The position numbers and the translations under genes were made by a program. DNA of 64,000 nt from Bosea sp. PAMC 26642 (lineage in GTDB: Bacteria; Pseudomonadota; Alphaproteobacteria; Rhizobiales; Beijerinckiaceae). The notes below the pieces were generated by a model. It saw only the letters and a program-made list of their open reading frames with translations, did no database searches and was not told the origin of the DNA. The stretch lies in the NCBI RefSeq assembly GCF_001562255.1, contig NZ_CP014301.1, forward strand, positions 3,782,001 to 3,846,000. The letters run 5' to 3'. Below, one piece after another: positions 8,213 to 16,306 of this stretch (its first letter is position 1; every line of letters begins with the position of its first letter).

Positions 8213-10798
8213 TCACTCCTCAAACCATTCGGCGCCACGCTTGACGTAGCTCTTGCCGCCGAGCGATTTGCGGGCCTCCGGCGCTGGTGGCGGCGAGGCT
8301 GATGGGGGCGCCTTGGCGCCCGTCTGGGCCTCGGCCTTGTCTTGCGCCGTCCGATACTCCTTGAACTTGGCGAACGGTCTCTCCAGCCCCTTCATGCCCT
8401 TGTCGGCATCGGCCTGGCTGATCTCCCCGCGAAGGGCCTGGCCGGCAAAGTCGCCAGCCTGCATCTTGTAGGCGTTCATCGCCCGCAAGGTCTGCATCAC
8501 GATCTGGTTGCCCTCCGGCGTCTTCAGCATCGAGGGCAGAGCATTGCGGAAGATCGAGACATCACGATCGGACGCAGCGCCCGGCATGCCCTGACGCATC
8601 TGCGGGGTGAGCTTGTCGATCAGCGAGGTGAACGCTTCCATCTCGGGAAGCTTGCCGCCGGTCAGGCCGCTCGCGATATCGTCGAAGCCCCAAGCCTTGG
8701 CGAACTGCGCCATGGCAAGCCGGGTTTCTGCACCGCGCCCGGTGGCGAGACCCTTGGACATGCCCTCCAGCATGTCGAGGTCGCCCTGCATCTGGCGGGC
8801 CGAATCCGAGCCATCCACCATGTCCGAATATCTCTTGGCCTGAAGCTCGTTGGCCTTCTCCGCGAATTTTCCGGCACCCTTCGTGTCGATGTTGATCGCC
8901 GTACGACCAGAAGCCTTGTTGCCGCGAGCCCAATCCGTGAAGCTCTCGGGCTGGCGGCCCGCTGCCTTCTCCTGCGCGACATGCAAATCGTATTCGCGCA
9001 TGTCGCCGGTCGGACCTTCCGGCTTCGACTGAGGGCCGAAGACCTGGACGGGCTGGCCGCCGACCTTGGGCACGCGGAAGACCGAGCCATCGGGACGGGT
9101 GATGGTTTCGAACTCCGCCGACTTGAACGACTGCTGGAGAACGCTCTGGGCAATGGCCTTGTCGCCGGGCTGGGCGTAGGGCGAATTCAACGTAGCGATG
9201 GCGGCGCGCACGCGGGTCGATTGCTGGCCGGCCGGGCTGACCATGGCGCTGGCGACACGTTCGGTTGGCGAGGACGGGGCCGCCGCCGAGGATGGGGACG
9301 CAGACATTGGGCGTTGGTCGATAGCCTGCGCGACCTTGCTCACGGCAGGGCTTGCCGACGAGTAGGCGGCCTGTGGCTGCTGATGACCCATGAGCGCCTG
9401 CACGACGCCGGCAAGTGGCGACGCAACATCCTGCGGTGCTGCAGCCTGACCGCGCCGCTGCTCTTCGCTCACAACTTGAAGCTGACGTGCGCCGGCATCG
9501 TTGGCATTCGACAGGTCGGGGAGCATCGCGGGCTGCGGCTGCGAAGCGGGCAACTGGCCGATGGCCTGCGAGGCGCCTGATGCAGGAAGATCGGCCGCGA
9601 GGTCATAGGGGCGCGATGGCGGCACGAGCGCCTTTGCTATCCTGACGACCTGAGGCGAAGCCTGCGAAGTCGGATCGATGGCGCTGCCCATCCAGGGCTG
9701 GGAAGTGCCTTGCGTTGCGAAGGCGGGCGGCTGGACCTGAGCAGCAAGCGCGGCTCCGGGGCCACCCTGCTCGACATAAGACGGCGTCGCCGGCCCGCCC
9801 TGAGGCGCGCCTTGTTCTGCGAACGTTGGCGCCTGTGACGTAGGCCCGAGCCAGCGACCTGACGCCGGATCGAAGTTCGGGAGCGCGCCACCTTCTTGCA
9901 TGATGGGCATTGGCGTGTCGCCGCCGCCCTGCGGGAGGGCAAAGCCGGCGGCGTCTCCAGGAAGTTCGGCCGGCACGGCGCCTGGCGCCGGCATGTCGGC
10001 CTCAGCCGCGCGGAACAGCGCCTGCGCTTTGGCGCGGTGACCCTGCATCTGCTGTTCGACCTTGTCGCGAACGGTGCCAGGTGCGCCACCGGCCTTGGCG
10101 TCCGAACGGTCATAAAGACCGGGAGCGCCGGCATTGATGGCGCTGTAGATGTCGAGCAAGCCCATCCCAGGCTTGACGCCAGCAGTTTTGAGATAGGACA
10201 CGATTGCGCCGTTCGCGCCAAGCTGCGAGCCGACCGGGTTGCTCCAGTCTACACCGTGCTGCTTGGCTTGGGGCTCGCCGAACTGGATAAGACCGCGATG
10301 TTGCCCCCATTTGGTCGTGGGACCGGCCTTCGTCGGATCGAACGTGCCGGCCGTCTCGTAGCTCACAGCGGTCGCCAGATCGACCGGAGTTACACCTAAG
10401 GCGTCTGCGCTCGCGGCCAAGCCGTCCTTGATCTCAGGCGATACGTTGGGCATCGCCATGGTGCGCGCAGCGCCATCGCCCGCCATGGAAGGTGCTGAGG
10501 GGACCATCGCGGCCGGAGCGTCTCCGAAGCTGGTAGGCTCGGCGCCGGCAAGAATGGCATTCCGACCCGCCTGCTCCGAAAGCCCGGCCCTTTCTTGGGC
10601 ATCGAGGTCCCGCTGCTGAAGCGCGCCGACGATCGAGCTGGAAACCCGCGCCAGGCCCTGCGTCCAATGGCCGATCGGGCTGTAATCACTACCCTTCGCC
10701 ATCATCGCTTCCGCGACCTTGCGCTGGCGGTCGATCTGCTGCGGCGTCAGGCGCTGGCCGCCCCGGCCCCAGACGAAGGGTTCGCTCACATCGGCCAT
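8213..10798 (-). CDS. Large internal virion protein with transglycosylase domain (T7 gp16-like role)
   Basis: An 861-residue protein. Residues about 40-60 (SPIGHWTQGLARV) look like the N-terminal segment common in phage structural proteins. Residues about 125-225 form a lysozyme-like lytic transglycosylase domain: the likely catalytic Glu148 in SYETAGTFDP and a downstream GLIQFGEPQAKQHG. The middle (about 270-560) is Pro/Gln/Ala-rich and low-complexity, and the C-terminal third is helical. A role in opening peptidoglycan during DNA ejection is inferred by analogy with T7 gp16. It sits 4 nt downstream of the gp13-like gene. Confidence 0.7.
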   Translation of the reverse strand: MADVSEPFVWGRGGQRLTPQQIDRQRKVAEAMMAKGSDYSPIGHWTQGLARVSSSIVGALQQRDLDAQERAGLSEQAGRNAILAGAEPTSFGDAPAAMVPSAPSMAGDGAARTMAMPNVSPEIKDGLAASADALGVTPVDLATAVSYETAGTFDPTKAGPTTKWGQHRGLIQFGEPQAKQHGVDWSNPVGSQLGANGAIVSYLKTAGVKPGMGLLDIYSAINAGAPGLYDRSDAKAGGAPGTVRDKVEQQMQGHRAKAQALFRAAEADMPAPGAVPAELPGDAAGFALPQGGGDTPMPIMQEGGALPNFDPASGRWLGPTSQAPTFAEQGAPQGGPATPSYVEQGGPGAALAAQVQPPAFATQGTSQPWMGSAIDPTSQASPQVVRIAKALVPPSRPYDLAADLPASGASQAIGQLPASQPQPAMLPDLSNANDAGARQLQVVSEEQRRGQAAAPQDVASPLAGVVQALMGHQQPQAAYSSASPAVSKVAQAIDQRPMSASPSSAAAPSSPTERVASAMVSPAGQQSTRVRAAIATLNSPYAQPGDKAIAQSVLQQSFKSAEFETITRPDGSVFRVPKVGGQPVQVFGPQSKPEGPTGDMREYDLHVAQEKAAGRQPESFTDWARGNKASGRTAINIDTKGAGKFAEKANELQAKRYSDMVDGSDSARQMQGDLDMLEGMSKGLATGRGAETRLAMAQFAKAWGFDDIASGLTGGKLPEMEAFTSLIDKLTPQMRQGMPGAASDRDVSIFRNALPSMLKTPEGNQIVMQTLRAMNAYKMQAGDFAGQALRGEISQADADKGMKGLERPFAKFKEYRTAQDKAEAQTGAKAPPSASPPPAPEARKSLGGKSYVKRGAEWFEE

Positions 10799-10802
10799 CA
10801 GT

Positions 10803-11294
10803 TCATCCCCTCAGCCACGGGCAGGTATGGGCGAACATCACCCACACGCTCGCGTCGGTATCGTCGGCGAAATAGCTCTTCGCCTTGCCTTCAAACTTGA
10901 ACCCCAGCCGACGGGCGTAGTCCTGCGCCGGCTGGTTGTCGGCGGGGATGCGGCAGACCAGACGGCGCACGCCGAACTCGCCGAAGATCCAGTGCGCCAG
11001 AAAGCGCAGTGACGAGCGCTGAAGCAGCCCGCGATCGACCGCAGCGACCAGCTCGGCTTCACCGGTCGGGGTGACGTTGTGAAGCGCAAAGCAGGCCATG
11101 CGCTTGCAGTTGGCGAGGCCGAGGATCTGACAGGATGCGGCTGAGGCGATGGGGAGCCCGGTCATCTCCCGCAGGAAGGCCGGAAGGTCGGGCCGCTGTT
11201 TGACCAGGTCTTGCCGCGAGAGAATGACGCGGCCGGCATTGACGGTGGCGATATCGGGTCCGCCGTCAGCGTAGTGATCCAGGCTGGTTTCCAT
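10803..11294 (-). CDS. GNAT-fold phage protein (T7 gp13 / DUF2833-like)
   Basis: A 163-residue protein with a GNAT-like C-terminal half: a strand and helix around RFLAHWIFGEFGVRRLVCRIPADNQPAQDYARRLGFKFEGKAKSYF, here with the usual N-x-x-A/S-x-x-x-A-x-x-x-G-F pattern (NQPAQDYARRLGF). T7-like phages carry a GNAT-related internal virion protein (gp13, formerly DUF2833) just before the ejection genes, the same position as here. The ATG at 11294 overlaps the RHH stop by 1 bp (TGATG). An enzymatic acetyltransferase is the alternative. Confidence 0.7.
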   Translation of the reverse strand: METSLDHYADGGPDIATVNAGRVILSRQDLVKQRPDLPAFLREMTGLPIASAASCQILGLANCKRMACFALHNVTPTGEAELVAAVDRGLLQRSSLRFLAHWIFGEFGVRRLVCRIPADNQPAQDYARRLGFKFEGKAKSYFADDTDASVWVMFAHTCPWLRG

Positions 11295-11467
11295 CAACGC
11301 GCTTCCGCTGTGACGAAAGAGCCCGCGATCTGCCTACGCAGAAGTTCGCGGATGATATGACCGGTGCTCTTCTTCTGGCGGCAGGCAATGGCCTCGATCG
11401 CCGAGCGCAAATCAGGCTCGACGCGGGCGGCAACACGTGCGGCCTTGACCGTTTTTTGCTGCTTCAT
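11294..11467 (-). CDS. Ribbon-helix-helix regulator
   Basis: A 57-residue basic protein with an N-terminal strand region (KTVKAARVAARVEPDLRSAIEAIA) and a helix ending in STGHIIRELLRRQIAG, the layout of Arc/CopG-type RHH proteins. The ATG at 11467 has a GGGAG ribosome site about 6 nt upstream and is preferred over the ATG at 11485. As first gene of the minus-strand operon it probably autoregulates it; direct repeats lie upstream at 11529-11568. Confidence 0.7.
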   Translation of the reverse strand: MKQQKTVKAARVAARVEPDLRSAIEAIACRQKKSTGHIIRELLRRQIAGSFVTAEAR

Positions 11468-11491
11468 GGCTGGCTCCCATTTCATGAGGCC

Positions 11492-11568
11492 AGTATGGCA
11501 GCAAATACTAAATGTGCAACAAAATCAGGTAGATAACCGTAGACAACCGTGTGCAATCAGTGACAACC
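11492..11568. promoter_or_regulatory. Putative RHH operator region: direct repeats and a short inverted repeat
   Basis: Two tandem 10-bp copies GTAGATAACC and GTAGACAACC (11529-11548) are followed by related GTGTGCAATC and GTGACAACC units with about one helical turn between them. Nearer the RHH gene, AGTAT (11492-11496) and ATACT (11505-11509) form an inverted repeat. RHH repressors bind arrays of this kind. Binding is inferred from position only. Confidence 0.4.
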
Positions 11569-11644
11569 GCCGGCCATCGACAGGCTACAATTGATGCGGC
11601 AAGATGGCGCAGCTAGATCCAGCAAATGGGCAGCGGGGGCAGAG

Positions 11645-12289
11645 ATGAAAATTGGGATTGCAACGACGACTACGCTCGCGTGCGCCGTATTGTCAGGCGC
11701 GACGCTAGCCCAGCAGCCCAACCCCATCGATATCGCTCTAGCGCGAATGGAGGGAACAACCTCGGTCAGCTATTCACCGACATTCTCGAACGGCAAAATC
11801 ATCGGGTGCGGGATCGAATTCAATGCGGTTGTCAGGGACTGGGCCTTCCGGAAAGGTGAATACGACAAGGTGTCAGGCTCCTTCGGAATCATGACTGCCA
11901 ACCAGAATATTGCGCCCGTCCTAAAAGTCGTTGTCCATGAACTGGACCGCGGCGACTTCTCCCTGAAGCCCGTCCCGCCCAAGAAAGCATATGTGATTTC
12001 CGGAAATCGGAGCAATTTCGACAAGCTGGTCTCCAGCTACAATTCGGATACCCCTGGCGCGCTATTCTCAGTTTTTCAGCTTGAGCCCACGGTAAAGATG
12101 TACGCCGACGCACTCGGCTCCGGCACCCTTTCAATCCGATATGGCAAGTCGGCGTCCGGTATCGATGCCCCTCTGCGGATCGACTTGCGGGTTGTCGAAA
12201 CGCAGGATAGCGGAAATCGCGTCAGGTCGGATAAGCCGATCGAGGAGATGTTTGGATGCATCTCGGATCTGTTCAAGTCTGTTCGATGA
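11645..12289 (+). CDS. Exported protein of unknown function
   Basis: A 214-residue protein with a clear signal peptide (MKIGIATTTTLACAVLSGATLAQQ, cleavage likely after LAQ). The mature part is predicted beta-rich with a central GKIIGCGIEFNAVVRDW segment and a C-terminal cysteine. The frame opens at 11591, but the ATG at 11645 starts exactly at the signal peptide. It is transcribed away from the RHH operon. A lysogenic-conversion role is possible; no family recognised. Confidence 0.6.
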   Translation: MKIGIATTTTLACAVLSGATLAQQPNPIDIALARMEGTTSVSYSPTFSNGKIIGCGIEFNAVVRDWAFRKGEYDKVSGSFGIMTANQNIAPVLKVVVHELDRGDFSLKPVPPKKAYVISGNRSNFDKLVSSYNSDTPGALFSVFQLEPTVKMYADALGSGTLSIRYGKSASGIDAPLRIDLRVVETQDSGNRVRSDKPIEEMFGCISDLFKSVR

Positions 12290-12338
12290 GCGTTGCAAAT
12301 CACACCGATGCGGGACCGGAGGACGAAAGCCGCTGGGC

Positions 12339-12680
12339 CTAGGCAGGCTTGCAGTCGATGTAGACGACCCGCCAATCAGTCGGTGCGGCAATCACGACAT
12401 AGCCACGGCTCGTGTCATAGGCCATCACGAACACCATATGGCCCGACGCGTAACGCCTGAAATCGACTTCTACGATATGATTGTAGAAATACTCGGATCG
12501 GTCGCCCCACCGGTGAAAAAGCCGGCCATCGGACACCCGGAAGATATCGGTCGCCTGCTGCGGCCTTCCCTGGGGGCTTGCTACCTCCCTCTCTGCTCTA
12601 CAGGTCATGTTTGGCACTGCGGCGGTCGCCGCCGCGATGGGGGTGGCGAGAAGTGCGAACGCGACGACGGCGAGGCGCAT
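12339..12680 (-). CDS. Small exported protein of unknown function
   Basis: A 113-residue protein with a signal peptide (MRLAVVAFALLATPIAAATA) and two cysteines in the mature part (TCRAE and IDCKPA) that could form a disulfide. The mature region is beta-rich and aromatic (GRLFHRWGDRSEYFYN). The ATG at 12680 starts right at the signal peptide. It lies downstream of the XRE gene on the same strand. Confidence 0.55.
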   Translation of the reverse strand: MRLAVVAFALLATPIAAATAAVPNMTCRAEREVASPQGRPQQATDIFRVSDGRLFHRWGDRSEYFYNHIVEVDFRRYASGHMVFVMAYDTSRGYVVIAAPTDWRVVYIDCKPA

Positions 12681-12729
12681 GTCGAACAAATCTCCGATTG
12701 CTGCGTGCTGCACGCGGACTACCTCGCCA

Positions 12730-12984
12730 TTAAGGGCGGTCGATACAGACGCAGTCCTTCCCGTCTGACGAAACGAACGAAACCCCGCCTAATGCAAAGG
12801 CGCTCCTAAGCTTTTCGAGGTTCGCCCCAGAACTGCGGAGTGGGCCAAATTGCGGGTTTTCCATCCGTTGGATCGTAGGCAGCGACAGCCCGGATCGGCT
12901 CGCCAGTTCCGCCTGCGACCATCCCGCAAGCTCGCGTCCTGCTTTTACCATCGTAGCCGTTTTCATGTCTAAAACATAATCCAT
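12730..12984 (-). CDS. XRE-family transcriptional regulator
   Basis: An 84-residue protein with a single helix-turn-helix: GWSQAELASRSGLSLPTIQRMEN (split between residues about 21 and 43). Its small size and position opposite the plus-strand early genes fit a prophage repressor or Cro-like switch. Two starts are possible. The ATG at 12984 lies inside the operator palindrome at 12972-12991; the ATG at 12966 would place the palindrome in the leader. Neither has a good ribosome site, so a leaderless transcript is conceivable. Confidence 0.75.
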   Translation of the reverse strand: MDYVLDMKTATMVKAGRELAGWSQAELASRSGLSLPTIQRMENPQFGPLRSSGANLEKLRSAFALGGVSFVSSDGKDCVCIDRP

Positions 12985-12991
12985 TATGTTT
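12972..12991. promoter_or_regulatory. Operator palindrome of the XRE regulator
   Basis: AAACATAAT, a 2-bp spacer, then ATTATGTTT: a perfect 9-bp inverted repeat overlapping the first possible XRE start codon. A second weaker site, TTATG-7 bp-CATAA at 13019-13035, lies just ahead of the divergent plus-strand gene at 13040. The pair looks like an autoregulatory, bidirectional switch region. Confidence 0.55.
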
Positions 12992-13039
12992 GAAGCTTGA
13001 CGCGCCCCGCATCATCAGTTATGCCTAGCACATAACGAA

Positions 13040-13450
13040 ATGAGGCGCAGCAATCATATGACGCTAGCTCTTGCCATCACCGGCCGCATCACCTTCGACT
13101 TCGCCGCCATCATGCGCCGCGCCCATAACGAGGCCCGCTTCGCGCTCCAACTGAGCCGCGTCCGCCGCGAGCCTGCCAGCGCCCGCCACGCCATCATGTC
13201 CCACTTCCTGAAGAAGGCATGGACCGAGGCCAAGCGCGGGGCCTTAGAACTGCGCCGCTGCGCCGAGCAGGACATCGCCGTTCGGGCCCATCTCGCTGCC
13301 CGAGCCGCCGAGGCCGTCTCGCTCGCCGCGTCGTTCGGAAACGACCCTGACGCCATCCGCTGGGAGATCGAGCGGGAGAACTATCGTCAGCATTTCAATC
13401 CGGCCCGCGCTGATGCCCTGCGAGCCGCCCTGTCCAGCATGGGAGCCTGA
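13040..13450 (+). CDS. Hypothetical phage early protein
   Basis: A 136-residue Ala/Arg-rich, almost entirely helical protein with no membrane segment. The ATG at 13040 follows the putative operator; an ATG at 13058 is an alternative. It is first of a plus-strand run (13040-15821) with short gaps, divergent from the XRE gene. No family recognised. Confidence 0.55.
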   Translation: MRRSNHMTLALAITGRITFDFAAIMRRAHNEARFALQLSRVRREPASARHAIMSHFLKKAWTEAKRGALELRRCAEQDIAVRAHLAARAAEAVSLAASFGNDPDAIRWEIERENYRQHFNPARADALRAALSSMGA

Positions 13451-13453
13451 CCG

Positions 13454-13702
13454 ATGGACCTCCGCCTGCTCACCTTCAACTACTGGATCGAGGCCGCTCG
13501 CGATCAGCTCGCCCGCGCCGCGCTCTACAGCGCGCCAGTCGTTCGGGCCGATTTCCTCAGGATGACGCAGTCCTTCGTTCGGCTCGCGCTTCGCGCCGCC
13601 AACGCCATGGCCTGCGCTGACCGCAAGGCGCTCTGCCTGCGCATCCTGAACTGGCTTCGCGCCGATCTGATCCGATGCAACCCCATTGCCCTCGCAGCCT
13701 GA
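13454..13702 (+). CDS. Hypothetical phage protein
   Basis: An 82-residue helical protein (FNYWIEAARDQLARAALYSA, later LRAANAMACADRKALCLRIL) starting 3 nt after the preceding stop, with a GGGAG ribosome site at its start. Probably translated together with the gene before. Function unknown. Confidence 0.5.
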   Translation: MDLRLLTFNYWIEAARDQLARAALYSAPVVRADFLRMTQSFVRLALRAANAMACADRKALCLRILNWLRADLIRCNPIALAA

Positions 13703-13716
13703 CAGGAGCCGTTATC

Positions 13717-14076
13717 ATGGATCTGTTTCCGACCCCGCTTCGCCCCGACGCCTTCCAATCCGCCCGCGTTCGACTGCATCGCGTCGAGAGCGACAACATG
13801 GAGCCGACGCTGCGCAGCCGCTGGGATTATGTGCTGGTCGCTCCGGTCCATACCTATGCCGGTGAAGGCCTCTACCTGATCCAGCACGCCGAGGGCGACT
13901 GCCAAGTCTACCGCTGTCAGTGCAATGGCCAAGGCGATATCTGGCTGCTCAGCGACAACAAGCTCTACAGCCGCCACACCTTCAGCCGAGCGAAGTTCGA
14001 AGCTCGCGTGCTGGCCAAGGTGCTGGCCGATGTGAAGGTCCGCGACGACCACGAGCTGCGCGCGCTCGCGGCTTAG
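13717..14076 (+). CDS. S24-fold (LexA/UmuD-like) protein lacking catalytic residues
   Basis: A 119-residue protein with the S24 peptidase core. SDNMEPTL (residues 25-32) aligns with the usual G-D-S-M-x-P-T, so the catalytic Ser is replaced by Asn27. VYRCQ (around 64) aligns with the usual V-K-R, so the general-base Lys is replaced by Tyr65. The conserved downstream WLLSDN is kept. There is no N-terminal helix-turn-helix. The ATG at 13717 has an AGGAG site 8 nt upstream. It is likely a non-cleaving S24-fold protein, perhaps a partner or decoy in SOS/repressor chemistry; that role is inference. Confidence 0.65.
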   Translation: MDLFPTPLRPDAFQSARVRLHRVESDNMEPTLRSRWDYVLVAPVHTYAGEGLYLIQHAEGDCQVYRCQCNGQGDIWLLSDNKLYSRHTFSRAKFEARVLAKVLADVKVRDDHELRALAA

Positions 14077-14113
14077 CCCCTCCAAAACCAAACCCTCATC
14101 AGTGGAGACCATC

Positions 14114-14899
14114 ATGCTCAACGTTCACGTTGCGGCAGCCGCCGAAGGCTTGCCCGCTCTCAACCGCCGCCGAATGCTACTTGGCCTAGCCGCTGCTTCC
14201 TCCGCCGCCGCCGCACCTGTGTCAGCGGCGGTCGCCAGCCGGGGCGAGAATGAGGCCCTGTTGGGCCTCGGCGACGCTCTGCCCGCCGTCGTGGGCGAGT
14301 ATCTGGAGGCCGAGGCGTGCCGCGCCGCCATCATCGACGCATGGGGTCCAAAATGGCCCCGGGCGCCCGAGGGCATCGTCTATTGGGCTGGCCCCTTCTC
14401 GGGAGACTGTGAGCGGTCGCTCACGGGCGCGGGCTTCAACTACGTCAAGCCTCCTGGCGGCCGTGCTGGTGACAACTTCCGCTGCATCCGCAAGGCAAGC
14501 ACCCTCCGTTCCGGCGCCGAATTGTGGAGCAAGACCCTACGACGCTACCGCTCTCCGAAGAGCCGCGCCTACGCCCAGGAGCGGCTGGATGAATACGCCA
14601 TCCCTCTCGCGCTAGCCGAGCCGTACGAGGCCGAGTGTGAGCGCATCCGCGACCTGTCTGGCTTCCCTCACGCTGACGCTCGTTTGAATGCGGCTCGCGA
14701 TGCCCTGCTCGATCAGATTGCTCTGATCATGGGGGAGGAGCCCATCACGATGGCGGGCATCTTCGTTCAGGCCGAGGCGCTCAAAGCCGCCGCCCATCTT
14801 GAGATGCTCAGTCAGGCAGCGCGCCAGCATATGGACGGCATGAACTGGGGCCAGATCCTTGCGGCTTCCCTCTTGAGGATTGCCGGCGCCGCCGCCTGA
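14114..14899 (+). CDS. Exported prophage protein with twin-arginine-like leader
   Basis: A 261-residue protein. The N-terminus has NRRRMLLGLAAASSAAAAPVSA, a twin-arginine-type signal about 18 residues in. The mature part is helical with several conserved-looking aromatic and cysteine positions (DCERS, FRCIRK, ECERIRD). GGAG lies just upstream of the ATG at 14114. It is followed 50 nt later by a second exported protein of similar style. Function unknown. Confidence 0.6.
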   Translation: MLNVHVAAAAEGLPALNRRRMLLGLAAASSAAAAPVSAAVASRGENEALLGLGDALPAVVGEYLEAEACRAAIIDAWGPKWPRAPEGIVYWAGPFSGDCERSLTGAGFNYVKPPGGRAGDNFRCIRKASTLRSGAELWSKTLRRYRSPKSRAYAQERLDEYAIPLALAEPYEAECERIRDLSGFPHADARLNAARDALLDQIALIMGEEPITMAGIFVQAEALKAAAHLEMLSQAARQHMDGMNWGQILAASLLRIAGAAA

Positions 14900-14949
14900 T
14901 CCCGACCCCTGACCCTCCGACCCATCCCTTCATAGAGGAGTGCTCTTTC

Positions 14950-15639
14950 ATGTCGCTGACACGCCGTCTGTTTCTCAACCGCATCGGCGCGACCACGGCC
15001 GCCGCCGCTGCCGTCACCCTTCCGCCGGCTGCTTGCACCGTCATTCCCGATGACGCTCAACTCGTCGCGCTTGGCAAAAAGATGGAGCGTGCCGAGGCTA
15101 GCTTTGTAGAAGCCGATGATGCCTACCGATCCGCGCTGGCCCGTGCCCAGCAGATGGCGCCCGAGGTTCCCAAAGGCCTGATCGTCGATAGCCGCTATCA
15201 GTATCAGGGGCACACCGAACGCGAGCGCGGCATTGACCACGAGGTCATGCAGGACTGCCGTTGGCTTCTCACCGAGCGCCACCTGATGGACGAAGCCGAG
15301 ATCTATGCCGGCCTGGTCGGTAAGGTCGCGCGTCGTAACGAGGAGGCGACGCGCAAGCTGCTGGCAGACCGCGCGGCCTACGTTGCCGGGATGGACGCCG
15401 CGAGGCAGGCCAGCGGCTACACCGACGCTTGCACGGTCCGACATTGGATCATGCGCGAGGTCGAGGATGCCGCGAAAGCCATCTTCGCGATCGAGGCGTC
15501 ATCGCCGGCCGGGCTGCTGATTCAGGCCCGCGCATTCACAACCGCAGCCACGATGGAGAACGGCCGCAATTGGGTTCCGCACGTCTTCGGCCCCAAGCTT
15601 GCCGCCTCCGCCGAACGCGTCCTCGGTGCAACGTCATGA
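14950..15639 (+). CDS. Second exported prophage protein with twin-arginine-like leader
   Basis: A 229-residue protein with leader MSLTRRLFLNRIGATTAAAAAVTLPPAAC (twin Arg, hydrophobic core, then Cys29). The Cys after PPAA is close to, but not a canonical, lipobox. The mature part is helical and charged (ALGKKMERAEASFVEADDAYRSAL). A good GAGGAG ribosome site precedes the ATG. It is similar in plan to the gene before and translationally coupled to the next gene. Confidence 0.6.
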   Translation: MSLTRRLFLNRIGATTAAAAAVTLPPAACTVIPDDAQLVALGKKMERAEASFVEADDAYRSALARAQQMAPEVPKGLIVDSRYQYQGHTERERGIDHEVMQDCRWLLTERHLMDEAEIYAGLVGKVARRNEEATRKLLADRAAYVAGMDAARQASGYTDACTVRHWIMREVEDAAKAIFAIEASSPAGLLIQARAFTTAATMENGRNWVPHVFGPKLAASAERVLGATS

Positions 15640-15821
15640 GCCCGGTTCGCATCACGGCTCGCCAGGGCAAGGGTCGGCCAGCCCGCACGACCTACCGCGT
15701 CAAGCCGGTGACGCTCCCCACCTTCGGCTTCTACGGCCATCTGCCCGTCGTCTATGCCGATGGCGAGTTGGTCATCGGCCGGCGCGTCATTCCGCTGGAG
15801 CGCCGTATGCGCCTGCGGTAG
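15636..15821 (+). CDS. Small basic hypothetical protein
   Basis: A 61-residue, Arg-rich protein (KGRPARTTYRVKPVTLP ... VIPLERRMRLR) whose ATG overlaps the previous stop by 4 bp. Coupling to the exported-protein gene supports its being real. No family recognised. Confidence 0.5.
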   Translation: MSPVRITARQGKGRPARTTYRVKPVTLPTFGFYGHLPVVYADGELVIGRRVIPLERRMRLR

Positions 15822-15862
15822 AGGCGCACAAGTGCGTTCGCTGAGCGATTCTGAGCAATCTG

Positions 15863-16165
15863 CTATTCGATAGGTTCGGCCGTTCGATCATCGAAAGGCA
15901 TACCCATCGTCACAGACGGGGGAGGAGCGCTAGAAGGTGTAGGTCGAAACCGAAGTTTAATATCGCCCGCCAAAACGACATCAAAAGTGGTTTCGGTCAC
16001 TCCAACAATCTTCCCGGAAAGCGCCGGGCGCGCCATGACTGTAATTTCGTCGCCGGTCGTATATGAGGGACGCGGGTATCCTGCCACGTGTGTCCTCTCG
16101 TGAACATAAAATCGTCCGCCTGTTCTTACATCGCCTGTATTTGTCTGCGCTACCCATAGGTTCAT
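15863..16165 (-). CDS. Hypothetical protein
   Basis: About 100 residues if started at the ATG at 16165, which has GGAG about 11 nt upstream. The frame remains open to 16279, but that extension is Cys/Arg-rich and unconvincing. The middle is beta-rich (GRFYVHERTHVAG, EITVMARPALSGKIVGVTETTFDVVLAGDIKLRF) like a small OB- or SH3-type barrel, with a Pro/Ser-rich tail. By eye it is less GC-rich than its neighbours, which fits a recently acquired cargo gene. Confidence 0.45.
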   Translation of the reverse strand: MNLWVAQTNTGDVRTGGRFYVHERTHVAGYPRPSYTTGDEITVMARPALSGKIVGVTETTFDVVLAGDIKLRFRPTPSSAPPPSVTMGMPFDDRTAEPIE

Positions 16166-16306
16166 TGCTAATCTGTCTCCATCACAAGTAACTATATTTG
16201 CTCTCGCCTTGCCTCCGAAGCACCTCATGCAGCTCAATGTGAGAAAAGAGCGAGACAGAGGCGCGTACGCCCGAGGCAAGCTAGCCTCATCTGATTGGCT
16301 TACGTG

